Below are positions 8,811 to 16,518 of a stretch of DNA of 64,000 nt, in pieces. The DNA comes from JANPPS01 sp964242575 (lineage in GTDB: Bacteria > Pseudomonadota > Alphaproteobacteria > Acetobacterales > Acetobacteraceae). Below the pieces are notes generated by a model. The model saw nothing but the letters and a program-made list of their open reading frames with translations. It was not told the DNA's origin and ran no database searches. Location of the stretch: contig CAXTCN010000001.1 in NCBI GenBank assembly GCA_964242575.1, positions 1 through 64,000 on the forward strand, given 5' to 3'. A program made the position numbers and the translations under genes. The first letter of the stretch is position 1. Each line of letters begins with the position of its first letter.

Positions 8811-9952
8811 GCGGCGGGAAGGTCCAGCAGCACGCGCCGCCGCGCGAGGGCGTCGATCTCGGCATTCATGCCAGCGACGCCCGTTTCTGGGCCGGCCGGC
8901 TGCATCGGGTAAGTCGCCAGCGCCGCATACTCCTGTTCATACCGCTCGGACGGCCACACGATCCCGGCTGCCGCGTAAAGCGGGTTGCGCCGAAGCCGAG
9001 TGCCGGCTGGTGGAACGGCCAGCCCGCCCTGCACGGCCCGGGGCGCCCCGCAGCCAGCCGCCAATGCCACCGCGGCCGCTCCTGCCAGGTCCGGCGCCTG
9101 TGCTGGCGCTGGCATACGGGCGTCAATCAGGGCACGGGTCAACTCACGATCATCATACAGCAGCGGCGTGCCAAAGAGCGCCGCGTATTCTGTTGGCGTC
9201 ATCGGGCTGCCGGATGATAAATTGTCCACAAGCGCATTGTGGGCGTGCCCCACCAGGACGCACCCAGAGCCAGCGACGCGCAGCATCTCGGTTGCGACAT
9301 GCGGCTTGTCCGGCAAAAAGTAGAACGCGTCATGGCAGAACACGAGGTCCGCTGACCCGTCCGCAAGCGGCCACGGCGCGGCAGCGTCGAAGCACAGCAG
9401 CCGGGCGTGCGGGGCCACGTAACGCCGGGCCAGCCAAAGCTTGGCGAATACGATGTCCCCGCCCGTGACCTCGGGCGCATTCCGCGTGAACTCCCGTAGG
9501 TAGTGCCCAGCGCCGCACGCCAGTTCGAATACCCGGCCCGGCGCAGCCCAGTGCGCCTCTGCGAGCGCCAGGCCGGACAGGAACGTGGGGTCGGACCAGC
9601 GGTGGGCGAAATAGGTGGCGACCGGTCCGAACGCTAGCCGCTCCATTGCCTCACGGAAGTTGAGCCGCTCCGCATTGCGCACGAGGTCCTGGCAGTCTGC
9701 TTCGGAGGGGGGGGAAGTGCGTGCCCAGTTGTCCTGGTCGCCCAGCAATAGAACGAGCGCCTGGTCCGTCTGGCCCACGTCAAGCGCGGCCAATGCCGCG
9801 TCCGCAAGTTCACGCCGGTCTGCGCGCAGGAAGGGGATGTCCTCCACCACGGGCCAGCGTTCCCCGGCTGAGCCGACCGAATGCGGGGTATCGAGATACA
9901 GCGGGCAGCCGGAAACCGGGCTGCTCAGCCCGCACCCGTTCCAATCGGTCAC
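8804..9952 (-). CDS. Class I SAM-dependent methyltransferase
   Basis: A 382-residue protein with a central class I methyltransferase domain: motif I VFELACGAGHYLREF (about residues 138-152), the post-I acidic strand in VTGGDIVFAKLWLAR, and LADGSADLVFCHDAFYFL as motif IV. The flanking N- and C-terminal regions are not recognised; the C-terminal 100 residues may be a separate substrate-binding extension. It overlaps the HD-domain gene by ATGA and the oxidoreductase gene by seven bases. A run of eight G (9707-9714 on the plus strand) falls in its coding sequence near codons 80-82 and could be prone to slippage. The methyl acceptor is unknown, presumably the operon's small-molecule product. Confidence 0.83.
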   Translation of the reverse strand: MTDWNGCGLSSPVSGCPLYLDTPHSVGSAGERWPVVEDIPFLRADRRELADAALAALDVGQTDQALVLLLGDQDNWARTSPPSEADCQDLVRNAERLNFREAMERLAFGPVATYFAHRWSDPTFLSGLALAEAHWAAPGRVFELACGAGHYLREFTRNAPEVTGGDIVFAKLWLARRYVAPHARLLCFDAAAPWPLADGSADLVFCHDAFYFLPDKPHVATEMLRVAGSGCVLVGHAHNALVDNLSSGSPMTPTEYAALFGTPLLYDDRELTRALIDARMPAPAQAPDLAGAAAVALAAGCGAPRAVQGGLAVPPAGTRLRRNPLYAAAGIVWPSERYEQEYAALATYPMQPAGPETGVAGMNAEIDALARRRVLLDLPAAW

Positions 9953-10863
9953 GGCAGGCCAGATTCGTGCAGCACGCCGTGATGAAAGCTTTGAGTCGGG
10001 CCGGCGTGCACCAGGTCCATGTCGTCCAGCGCCTGGTCCACCGTGAAGCGGGCAACGGCGTCGTAGTGGCGCATTTGCAGCACGCGGTCGATCACGTCGG
10101 CCGCATGGAACGCCTGCCCATTCGCCGTGGAGGCATCCTGGATGTCGGCCAGCGCCCTGGCTGTGAGCCCACGCAAAGGTTCGTCGAGTGTGGCAAGCTC
10201 CCGCGCGAACAAGGCTTGCATGATGGAAGCCAAGTGCTCACCCAGCAGCATCTCGCCGGCAAAGCCACTGTCCGGCAAAACGGCGTTGTGCAGGTGGTGC
10301 GCCATGCCGGACAAGAACGCGGTGGCCGGGTCTGCGCCATAGCGCGGCGCTATGATTGCGGCCAGGACCGCAACCACAAGGCAATGGTCGCCATGGCCCT
10401 CCGGCGGCTCAAGCAAGATGCGGGACTTGCCGGGGCACGTCGCTCCGGCACGGGGCTGGCGGATCAACGCCTCGGCGAAGGCCGGTGCCGGGCCAGCTTG
10501 GGCGCTCAGGCCCAGATGCGCGCGCAAGGCGTCCGCCAGTGCGCCGTCTACCGGAGCCGTGACCTCGTTAAACGACCGCAGCAGAATTGCCGTCGCCGCG
10601 CCGCCCTCGACTCCCGCTTGCGCCAACACTATACGGTCGATCCCACCCAACCGGGCCGCTGCCACGGCATCAGCCGTGGTGCCCAGCGCGACCGCACGGA
10701 GTTCCTGGCCGGCGGCCAGCGCGCCCCAAGCGCGGCGGAACAGCCGGGAGGCCAGGCTGTCCGGACTGGAGGCGTCCCGGACCCGCTTAAGGTCGCAGAG
10801 CTCAACCGCCAGCGGGACCAGGCTGGCCAGGCTGGAGGCCTGGCCGGGCACGGCGTCCAGCAT
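9949..10863 (-). CDS. HD-superfamily protein, metal motif HH instead of HD
   Basis: A 304-residue protein. The middle region carries a histidine-rich pattern like an HD-domain metalloenzyme: GHGDHC (His157, His160), GMAHHLHNA (His189, His190, His192) and an acidic residue downstream (AFHAADVID, Asp256). The usual HD doublet reads HH here. HD proteins include phosphohydrolases, but also mixed-valent di-iron oxygenases such as myo-inositol oxygenase and PhnZ. Lying three bases after the inositol-phosphate synthase, it could be the phosphatase that releases free inositol, or an oxygenase acting on the cyclitol. I cannot distinguish these. The first 130 residues are unassigned. Confidence 0.6.
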   Translation of the reverse strand: MLDAVPGQASSLASLVPLAVELCDLKRVRDASSPDSLASRLFRRAWGALAAGQELRAVALGTTADAVAAARLGGIDRIVLAQAGVEGGAATAILLRSFNEVTAPVDGALADALRAHLGLSAQAGPAPAFAEALIRQPRAGATCPGKSRILLEPPEGHGDHCLVVAVLAAIIAPRYGADPATAFLSGMAHHLHNAVLPDSGFAGEMLLGEHLASIMQALFARELATLDEPLRGLTARALADIQDASTANGQAFHAADVIDRVLQMRHYDAVARFTVDQALDDMDLVHAGPTQSFHHGVLHESGLP

Positions 10864-10866
10864 GGA

Positions 10867-12072
10867 TCAGGCCGCGAGCCAGTCCAGCAACGCCCGCTCC
10901 TGCACCGGGAAGCTATGCTCCTCCCGCTTGCCGGCTGGGGTCATGGGCGCCTTGAAGAACAGGCCAAGCTGTTCCTGGATGCCGCCCTGCCCACGTTGCC
11001 GCGCAAGGTCCAGCACGCGCGCGATCTCGATGACCAAAGGCGCGGCGAGGATGCTGTCCCGGCAGAGGAAGTTCACCTTGATCTGCATTTTCTGGCCCAG
11101 GAAGCCCACCAGGTCGATGTTGTCCCACGCCTCCTTGTTGTCGCCGCGCGGCTTGTAATAGCGGATATCCACGATGTGGTCCTCGACTGGGTAGCCCAGG
11201 ATGTCGTCCAGCACGGACCCCTTGGTGTTCAGCTTGCTTTTGAGGCTGTCCGGGTTATCGAGCGCAAGCCCGTCGCGGTTGCCGAGGATGTTGGTGCTGA
11301 ACCACCCCTCTACGTACAGGCTGCGGCTGCGAAACGCCGGGGCCAACACTGTTTTAATGAAGGTCTGCCCAGTCTTGCCATCTTTGCCCGCCACCGGGAC
11401 GTTGCGCCGCGTGGCGAGGGTCGTAAGCGCCGGCACGTCCGCGGCAAGGCTGGGCGTGAAGTTGCCGTACGGCACGCCTTCGGTGATCGCGGCGTAGGCA
11501 TACAGCATGGCTGGGCTGATAGCCGGATCGCTGCTGTCCAGGCCCTTCTCAAAGCCCTCCGGCGTATGCAAGGCCGCCGCAGTCTGGTCCGGCCACCGTT
11601 CAACGGAGGCTAGGTTCACCACGACGACGTTCTCGATGCCCGATGTCTCGCGGTAGCGGCGGATATCGTCACGGATCAGGTCCACGGCCTCCCGGTGCGA
11701 CTTAGCCACGATCTTGTTGCCGCCATCGACGTTCCGGCAGAAATCAACGCTGCCCACGGCCGGCCACGGCTTCATGCCAGATAGCGCCGTGCCCACCAAG
11801 TCGGACTGTTCGCGGTCCAGCACCCGGTGTTCCCGGACGGCGCTGTCGAGGTTCTCGCCGTGCAAGTCCCAACCGGCGAAATGCAGGTTCTTGTAGCCAG
11901 CGATGCCGGACGCGCCCACGCCTGCCAGCGGCAAGCCTGCCATGTCATTCGACCCAGCGCGCAGCATTTCAATGCCAGCAGCGGCCGTGGTGGCGACGGC
12001 GCCTCCGAGGCCTACGACAAGCACGCCCAAGCGCCGCCCTGTAATGGATGCGTCCAGCCCGGTATCAGGCAT
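10867..12072 (-). CDS. ino1: myo-Inositol-3-phosphate synthase
   Basis: NAD-dependent isomerase that converts glucose 6-phosphate into inositol 3-phosphate, the committed step of inositol synthesis. The 401-residue product has the nucleotide-binding GVLVVGLGGAVATTAAAG, NVVVVNLASVERWPD, the active-site region VAGKDGKTGQTFIKT, and SLYVEGWFSTNILGNRDG near residues 230-245. Three in-frame ATGs exist; I chose 12070-12072 because GAGAAGAG precedes it at a good distance. The other two are at 12088-12090 and about 12105. It is the first gene of a tightly packed minus-strand operon of eight genes, possibly nine. Most alphaproteobacteria do not need this enzyme for membrane lipids, which supports a dedicated biosynthetic role. 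Confidence 0.93.
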   Translation of the reverse strand: MPDTGLDASITGRRLGVLVVGLGGAVATTAAAGIEMLRAGSNDMAGLPLAGVGASGIAGYKNLHFAGWDLHGENLDSAVREHRVLDREQSDLVGTALSGMKPWPAVGSVDFCRNVDGGNKIVAKSHREAVDLIRDDIRRYRETSGIENVVVVNLASVERWPDQTAAALHTPEGFEKGLDSSDPAISPAMLYAYAAITEGVPYGNFTPSLAADVPALTTLATRRNVPVAGKDGKTGQTFIKTVLAPAFRSRSLYVEGWFSTNILGNRDGLALDNPDSLKSKLNTKGSVLDDILGYPVEDHIVDIRYYKPRGDNKEAWDNIDLVGFLGQKMQIKVNFLCRDSILAAPLVIEIARVLDLARQRGQGGIQEQLGLFFKAPMTPAGKREEHSFPVQERALLDWLAA

Positions 12073-12316
12073 ATGGATTTCTCTTCTCATTAGGGGCCGC
12101 GCCAAAGCTGGGGGCCAGGTTTAAGCAACGCAGACATAGGCGGGCTAAGCCCTATAGTAAGGCGGCATGAACGAACAGCCGCCCAGCCGATCCCAAATAC
12201 GAAGCTCACAGCCGCGTGATAAGTGTATTTCGCTAACCTGATTTAAACCGCCACTGTCGCTATAATGACTTTGTAGCTCACCCATGTGGCTATAATTAGG
12301 CAAGGACCGCAACCCC
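12073..12316 (-). promoter_or_regulatory. Leader/promoter region of the inositol-YcaO operon
   Basis: The 244-base gap upstream of ino1 is markedly more AT-rich than its surroundings and must hold the operon promoter or leader. It contains the paired direct repeat at 12255-12296, a small GGGC-TAA-GCCC hairpin near 12142-12151, and a possible 46-codon open frame on the minus strand (12145-12285) without a clear ribosome binding site. I could not assign -35/-10 boxes on the minus strand with confidence. Confidence 0.4.
12255..12296. repeat. Paired 12-bp direct repeat upstream of the operon
   Basis: TGT(C/G)GCTATAAT occurs at 12255-12266 and again at 12285-12296. The repeats match at 11 of 12 positions and are exactly 30 bp apart, about three helical turns. 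This spacing suits a protein-binding site. Each copy also contains TATAAT on the plus strand, but no gene starts close downstream on that strand. Confidence 0.5.
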
Positions 12317-12706
12317 CTAAGGCCGACGGTCGCGCATGTCCGGGCCACGCTCGCCGTCCTCTGGATCAGTGTCCTGCAACCCCTCCATGTTGACGCTGTG
12401 GTCGCCGCCATAGGCCATGATCTCTTGCTCCCGAGGCCCGGCAGTGCGGTCCAGCACGTAAACCCGGTCCAATCCCTCGCTCTCGGCCACCTGGCACGCC
12501 GCGTCAACCGCGTCGTCAAGCTGCATGGGAACGCCGTCAGGCGAAACCGGGCGAGTGGCCTCCGCCCCGACGCCCCCGCCAGTCAGGTGCAACTCGATTA
12601 CGGTCTTACGAGGATCGTCCTCATCGAACCGCTGCAGCACAAGCACCCGGCGGCCCGGCCCTTCCGGCAGCGGATCGTGCGGCTCCAACCTCATGATCTC
12701 AGTCAT
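12317..12706 (-). CDS. Hypothetical acidic protein
   Basis: A 129-residue protein I do not recognise. It starts MTEIMRLEPHDPLPEGPGRR at 12704-12706 with AGAGGG seven bases upstream; a longer frame to 12796 is not supported. The middle contains RVLVLQRFDEDDPRKTVIELHL, which looks like a beta-strand-rich core, and the last 40 residues are polar and acidic. There is no signal peptide or membrane segment. It is divergent from the other small acidic protein at 12850, sharing a 143-base intergenic region, and lies upstream of the inositol operon on the same strand. Confidence 0.6.
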   Translation of the reverse strand: MTEIMRLEPHDPLPEGPGRRVLVLQRFDEDDPRKTVIELHLTGGGVGAEATRPVSPDGVPMQLDDAVDAACQVAESEGLDRVYVLDRTAGPREQEIMAYGGDHSVNMEGLQDTDPEDGERGPDMRDRRP

Positions 12707-12849
12707 CTCAGATCCCTCTTTACGCAAACGGCTGGCGGATGCGTAAGTTCGTTGCGTTTTAGGCAGCGTCCATCGGCGGTAATCTTTGTGGCGCACGCTG
12801 CGTTGCTTACGGCATACGCATTGTCAATTGCGCAACCAGGAGAGTGCCC

Positions 12850-13176
12850 ATGTCCGACGACCTCGAAAGCGCCGACGGCGCCGCCGGCAAACACGGCAGC
12901 GCCCGGCAGTTGGCCGAACAGGCGCTGCGCGCCGAAGCGGCCGGCAACGATGACGAGGCTGAACGCCTGTTCGAGGCCGCAGACCGCGCGGACCCGCAAG
13001 CGGTGATCGCTGTGCTGGCGGAGCACGCCGACGACAAGCCACGCCGCGTGGACACCGAGGAACAGGACGACGACGAGATCGCCGCGATGTCCCGCACGGT
13101 CGAGCCTGGCTCCGACGCGCCGTCCCGTGCTGGCGTTTCCGGCCGCGGCAGTGGGGGAGACACGCAGGGGACCTGA
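12850..13176 (+). CDS. Hypothetical acidic, alanine-rich protein
   Basis: A 108-residue unrecognised protein. The ATG at 12850 is chosen because AGGAGAG ends six bases before it; a GTG at 12844 overlaps that site. Residues 15-60 form an amphipathic helical stretch (HGSARQLAEQALRAEAAG and DEAERLFEAADRADPQAV) that resembles a single tetratricopeptide-like helical hairpin. The C-terminal third is disordered, acidic and glycine/serine-rich. It lies 92 bases upstream of htpG on the same strand, so the two could share a transcript. Confidence 0.6.
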   Translation: MSDDLESADGAAGKHGSARQLAEQALRAEAAGNDDEAERLFEAADRADPQAVIAVLAEHADDKPRRVDTEEQDDDEIAAMSRTVEPGSDAPSRAGVSGRGSGGDTQGT

Positions 13177-13268
13177 AGGGTGCCAGGCCTGGCCGCCGCA
13201 ACTTAAGATGGTTGCAATAGCAACGGCATACCGGCATATGGCCCCGCTGTTGCAGCCATGAGGCCTTG

Positions 13269-15098
13269 ATGTCCGAGCAGATCGAACGCCACGATTTCAG
13301 CGCTGAGGTCGGCCGCCTGCTCGACCTCGTGGTGCACGCGCTCTATTCCGACCGCGAGATTTTCCTGCGCGAGCTGGTCGCCAACGCGGCGGACGCGACC
13401 GACCGCCGCCGCTTCGAGGCTCTGACCAACACAGCGCTGACCGGCCCGGCGGAACCAGCCATCCGCATCACGCCCGACAAGCCCGCACGCACGCTCACCA
13501 TCAGCGACCAGGGCGTCGGCATGGACCGTGACGAGCTTGTGGCGAACCTTGGCACCATCGCCCGGTCTGGCACCCGCAACTTCGGGGCCGCGATCGCCAG
13601 CGCGAAACCGGAGGACCGTCCGACCTTGATCGGCCAATTCGGCGTGGGGTTCTACTCCGCGTTCATGGTGGCGGAGCGGGTGGAGGTCACGAGCCGTCGC
13701 GCCGGGTCGGACCAGGCCTGGACCTGGGCGTCGGACGGCGCGGGCGCGTTCACGCTGGCGCCAGCCGTGCGCGACGAGCCAGGCACCAGCGTCGTGTTGC
13801 ACATGAAGGCTGACGCGGACGAGTACTTGGAGCCGATCCGGCTGCAGACCATCGTGCGCAAATGGGCGGACCACATCACGGTGCCGATCCGCATCACCAC
13901 GGACGGCGAGGACCGGCCGGCGAACGAGGGGACGGCGCTGTGGCGCAAGTCCAAAAGCGACGTGACGCCGGAGCAATACGCCGAGTTCTATCGCCACCTG
14001 GGCCACTTCGATGAACCCTGGGCCACGCTGCACTGGCGGGCGGAGGGCGCGATGGAGTTCTCGGCCCTGCTGTTCGTGCCCGGCAGCGCGCCGTTCGGAC
14101 CTGTCGATGCGGTACGCGAGAGCCGGGTGCGGCTGCATGTGCGGCGCATGTTCATCACTGACCAAGCCGAGCTGCTGCCGCCCTGGCTGCGCTTCGTGGG
14201 GGGTGTGGTGGACACCGAGGACCTACCGCTGAACATCAGCCGCGAGATGCTGCAGGCCACGCCGGTGCTGGCCCGCATGCGCAAGGCCGTCACCAACCGG
14301 GTCATGGGTGAGCTGAAGGCCCGGTCCGCCGACGCGGAGGACTTTGCCAAGCTGTGGGAGAGCTTCGGCGCTGTCCTGAAGGAAGGCGTCTGGGAGGACC
14401 AGGAGCATCGCAAGGAAATCGCCGGGCTGATGCGGTTCCGGTCCTCGGGCCATGAGGGCTGGACCGGCCTTGCCGACTACGTGGCGCGCATGAAGCCGGA
14501 GCAGGAAGCCATTTACACGCTGGCCGGCGAGGACGCGGACGCGTTGGCGCGATCCACGCAAGTCGAGGGGTTCCGCGCCCGCGGCATCGAAGTCCTGTTG
14601 CTGACCGACCAGGTTGACGCGTTCTGGCCGGAGCGGCTAACGGAGTGGGACGGCAAGCCGATCCGCAGCGTGACCCAGGGCGCCGCAGACCTGTCCAAGC
14701 TGGCGCTCGCCGAGCCACCGGCGGATGAGGCACCCGATGTGACGGCGTTGCTGGCCGCGCTCAAGTCCGCGTTGGGGGACAGCGTGGCGGAGGTGCGGGC
14801 GACCGACCGTTTGGTGGACAGCGCGGTGGTCTTGTCGGCGGCCGGGTTCGGGCCGGACCTGCAGATGCAGCGGCTGTTGCGCCGGGCCGGGCGCGGCGCT
14901 GCGTTGCCGCCGACGCTCGAGGTCAACCCGCGCCATGCGCTCGTGCGTGCGCTGGCGGCCCGGTTGGAGGGTGGTGGCGACTTGACGGAGGCCGCGCATA
15001 CGTTGCTGGACCTGGCGCGGGTGCAGGACGGCGATTTGCCGGCTGACCCGGCCGCCTTCGCCCGCCGTGTGACCACGGCGCTTGCGAGCGTCGCCTAG
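13269..15098 (+). CDS. htpG: Molecular chaperone HtpG (Hsp90)
   Basis: ATP-dependent Hsp90-family chaperone of 609 residues, close to the usual 620-630. The N-terminal ATPase carries FLRELVANAADATDRRRFEA (the Asn is the Mg/ATP ligand), SDQGVGMDRDELVANLG and IGQFGVGFYSAFMVAE. The middle domain includes LPLNISREMLQ, with the conserved Arg that contacts ATP. The start at 13269 has GAGG five bases upstream; a TTG one codon earlier is unlikely. Its stop is only four bases from the stop of the convergent amidase gene. No sigma-32-type promoter could be identified with confidence. Confidence 0.96.
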   Translation: MSEQIERHDFSAEVGRLLDLVVHALYSDREIFLRELVANAADATDRRRFEALTNTALTGPAEPAIRITPDKPARTLTISDQGVGMDRDELVANLGTIARSGTRNFGAAIASAKPEDRPTLIGQFGVGFYSAFMVAERVEVTSRRAGSDQAWTWASDGAGAFTLAPAVRDEPGTSVVLHMKADADEYLEPIRLQTIVRKWADHITVPIRITTDGEDRPANEGTALWRKSKSDVTPEQYAEFYRHLGHFDEPWATLHWRAEGAMEFSALLFVPGSAPFGPVDAVRESRVRLHVRRMFITDQAELLPPWLRFVGGVVDTEDLPLNISREMLQATPVLARMRKAVTNRVMGELKARSADAEDFAKLWESFGAVLKEGVWEDQEHRKEIAGLMRFRSSGHEGWTGLADYVARMKPEQEAIYTLAGEDADALARSTQVEGFRARGIEVLLLTDQVDAFWPERLTEWDGKPIRSVTQGAADLSKLALAEPPADEAPDVTALLAALKSALGDSVAEVRATDRLVDSAVVLSAAGFGPDLQMQRLLRRAGRGAALPPTLEVNPRHALVRALAARLEGGGDLTEAAHTLLDLARVQDGDLPADPAAFARRVTTALASVA

Positions 15099-15102
15099 CG
15101 CC

Positions 15103-16443
15103 TTAGTCCTTTAGGGTGGCCTCGACCGCGGCTGCAATGGCGAACAGCCGTGCATCGCCCAGGGTCGGGCCGATCAGCATGAACCCAACCGGCGCTTCGC
15201 CTGTGCGCTGCGCCGGCACGCTGATGCTGCACCGGTCGAGGAAGTTGGCGAGCGTGGGGTTGCGCAGCACGAGGCCGTTGACCCGCGCATACTCCGCGTC
15301 GTCGTCCAAGCTGCTGATGAGCGGGGCCGGGATGGGCGAGGTTGGCATCGCCACCGCGTCAAATGGGGCAGCCGCCTCGTCCATGCTGGCGATGATGGCG
15401 CGCCGGGCCGCCAGCAGGTCGATCAGGTCCGTGGCAGTCATGGCCGCGCCAGGCTCGATTCGGGACCGGACGCGCGGATCGTACCGGTCGGCATACTTGG
15501 CCAGCAAGCTACGGTGCCACGCATACGCCTCTGCCGCCGCAAGCCCGATCTTGGTGCTCAGCTCCGCGATCCGGTCGAACTGCGGGAAGGGCAGGTGAGT
15601 GATGCGCGCGCCCTGCGTGCCCAACCGGTTGAGCACCCGTCCGAATGCCTCCGCCACCGCCGGCTCGACCCCGTCCATCACGATGTTGCCCGGCACCGCG
15701 ATCCGCATGCCGCGCAGCGCCAGCGGCGTCACGGGCGCCGGCGTCTCCCCGGCCAGCACGGCGTCAATGATGGCGCAGCATTGCACGCTGGGTGCCAGCG
15801 GCCCCACGCTGTCAAGCGTGGAGGACAGTGGCAACGTCCCCGTTTGCGGCACGCGCCGGGCGGTCGGTTTATAGCCGACGATGCCGCAGAACGCCGCCGG
15901 GATGCGGCAGGACCCGCCGGTGTCGGTGCCCAGCGCCGCCAGCGCCATGCCGTCCGCGACCGAGACCGCCGCCCCTGAGCTGCTGCCGCCCGGAATGTGC
16001 CCGGCCGTGCGCGCATACGGCGCCCGGGGCGTCCCGTAGTGCGGATTGATGCCCAAGCCGGAATACGCGAACTCCGTCATGTTGGTCCGCCCCATTGGCA
16101 CGAACCCGGCGCTCAGCATCCGCTGCACCGGCGTGGCGTGCCGGGTGGCTGGCTTGGCGTCCGCCAACACCCGGCTGCCGGCCGTTGTGACCTCGCCGGC
16201 CACGTCGAACAGGTCCTTGACGCTGATTGGCAGGCCGGCGTAGGCGCCCGGTGCCCGGCCGGTGCGGCGCAGCAGGTCCATGGCGTCCGCGCCGGCCCGC
16301 GCCTGCTCGGTATAAACCGCGATGAAGGCGCGGCTGCCTTCGCCGTCAGGGTCGGCGATCTTGGCGAGGCACTCCTCGATCAACGCCCGCGATGTCTTGC
16401 GCCCGGAGTCAAGGTCGGCAGCGGCCTGGGTCAACGTTTGCAT
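15103..16443 (-). CDS. Amidase-signature family amidase
   Basis: Amidase of 446 residues using the Ser-cisSer-Lys triad to hydrolyse carboxamides. Visible motifs are the catalytic lysine in LPISVKDLFDVAGEVTTAG, the glycine/serine signature HIPGGSSSGAAVSVADG, and the nucleophile region LGTDTGGSCRIPAAFCG. The start MQTLTQAAADLDSG at 16441-16443 aligns with the family; upstream residues do not look coding. The gene stands alone, divergent from the uronate dehydrogenase gene 75 bases away and convergent with htpG. It could belong to AtzF-, GatA-like or mandelamide-type branches; the natural substrate is unknown. A GatA role is unlikely because no GatC or GatB neighbours it. Confidence 0.9.
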   Translation of the reverse strand: MQTLTQAAADLDSGRKTSRALIEECLAKIADPDGEGSRAFIAVYTEQARAGADAMDLLRRTGRAPGAYAGLPISVKDLFDVAGEVTTAGSRVLADAKPATRHATPVQRMLSAGFVPMGRTNMTEFAYSGLGINPHYGTPRAPYARTAGHIPGGSSSGAAVSVADGMALAALGTDTGGSCRIPAAFCGIVGYKPTARRVPQTGTLPLSSTLDSVGPLAPSVQCCAIIDAVLAGETPAPVTPLALRGMRIAVPGNIVMDGVEPAVAEAFGRVLNRLGTQGARITHLPFPQFDRIAELSTKIGLAAAEAYAWHRSLLAKYADRYDPRVRSRIEPGAAMTATDLIDLLAARRAIIASMDEAAAPFDAVAMPTSPIPAPLISSLDDDAEYARVNGLVLRNPTLANFLDRCSISVPAQRTGEAPVGFMLIGPTLGDARLFAIAAAVEATLKD

Positions 16444-16518
16444 GGCCGGAGCCTGCCGTGTGGTTGACCCCAGGGCAACCCCGCGCAACCGTGCCGGCCG
16501 ATCTAAAGGAGTTCAACT

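Noticed and set aside
12259..12296. Plus-strand promoters from the two TATAAT boxes
   Set aside because: No plus-strand gene starts within 500 bases, and transcription would be antisense to the 12317-12706 gene; the direct repeat is a better explanation.
12145..12519. A 124-codon minus-strand frame overlapping the hypothetical gene and the operon leader
   Set aside because: Most of it is the out-of-frame shadow of the 129-residue protein at 12317-12706, with Arg/Thr-rich low-complexity sequence. Only its last 46 codons are mentioned as a separate, weak possibility.
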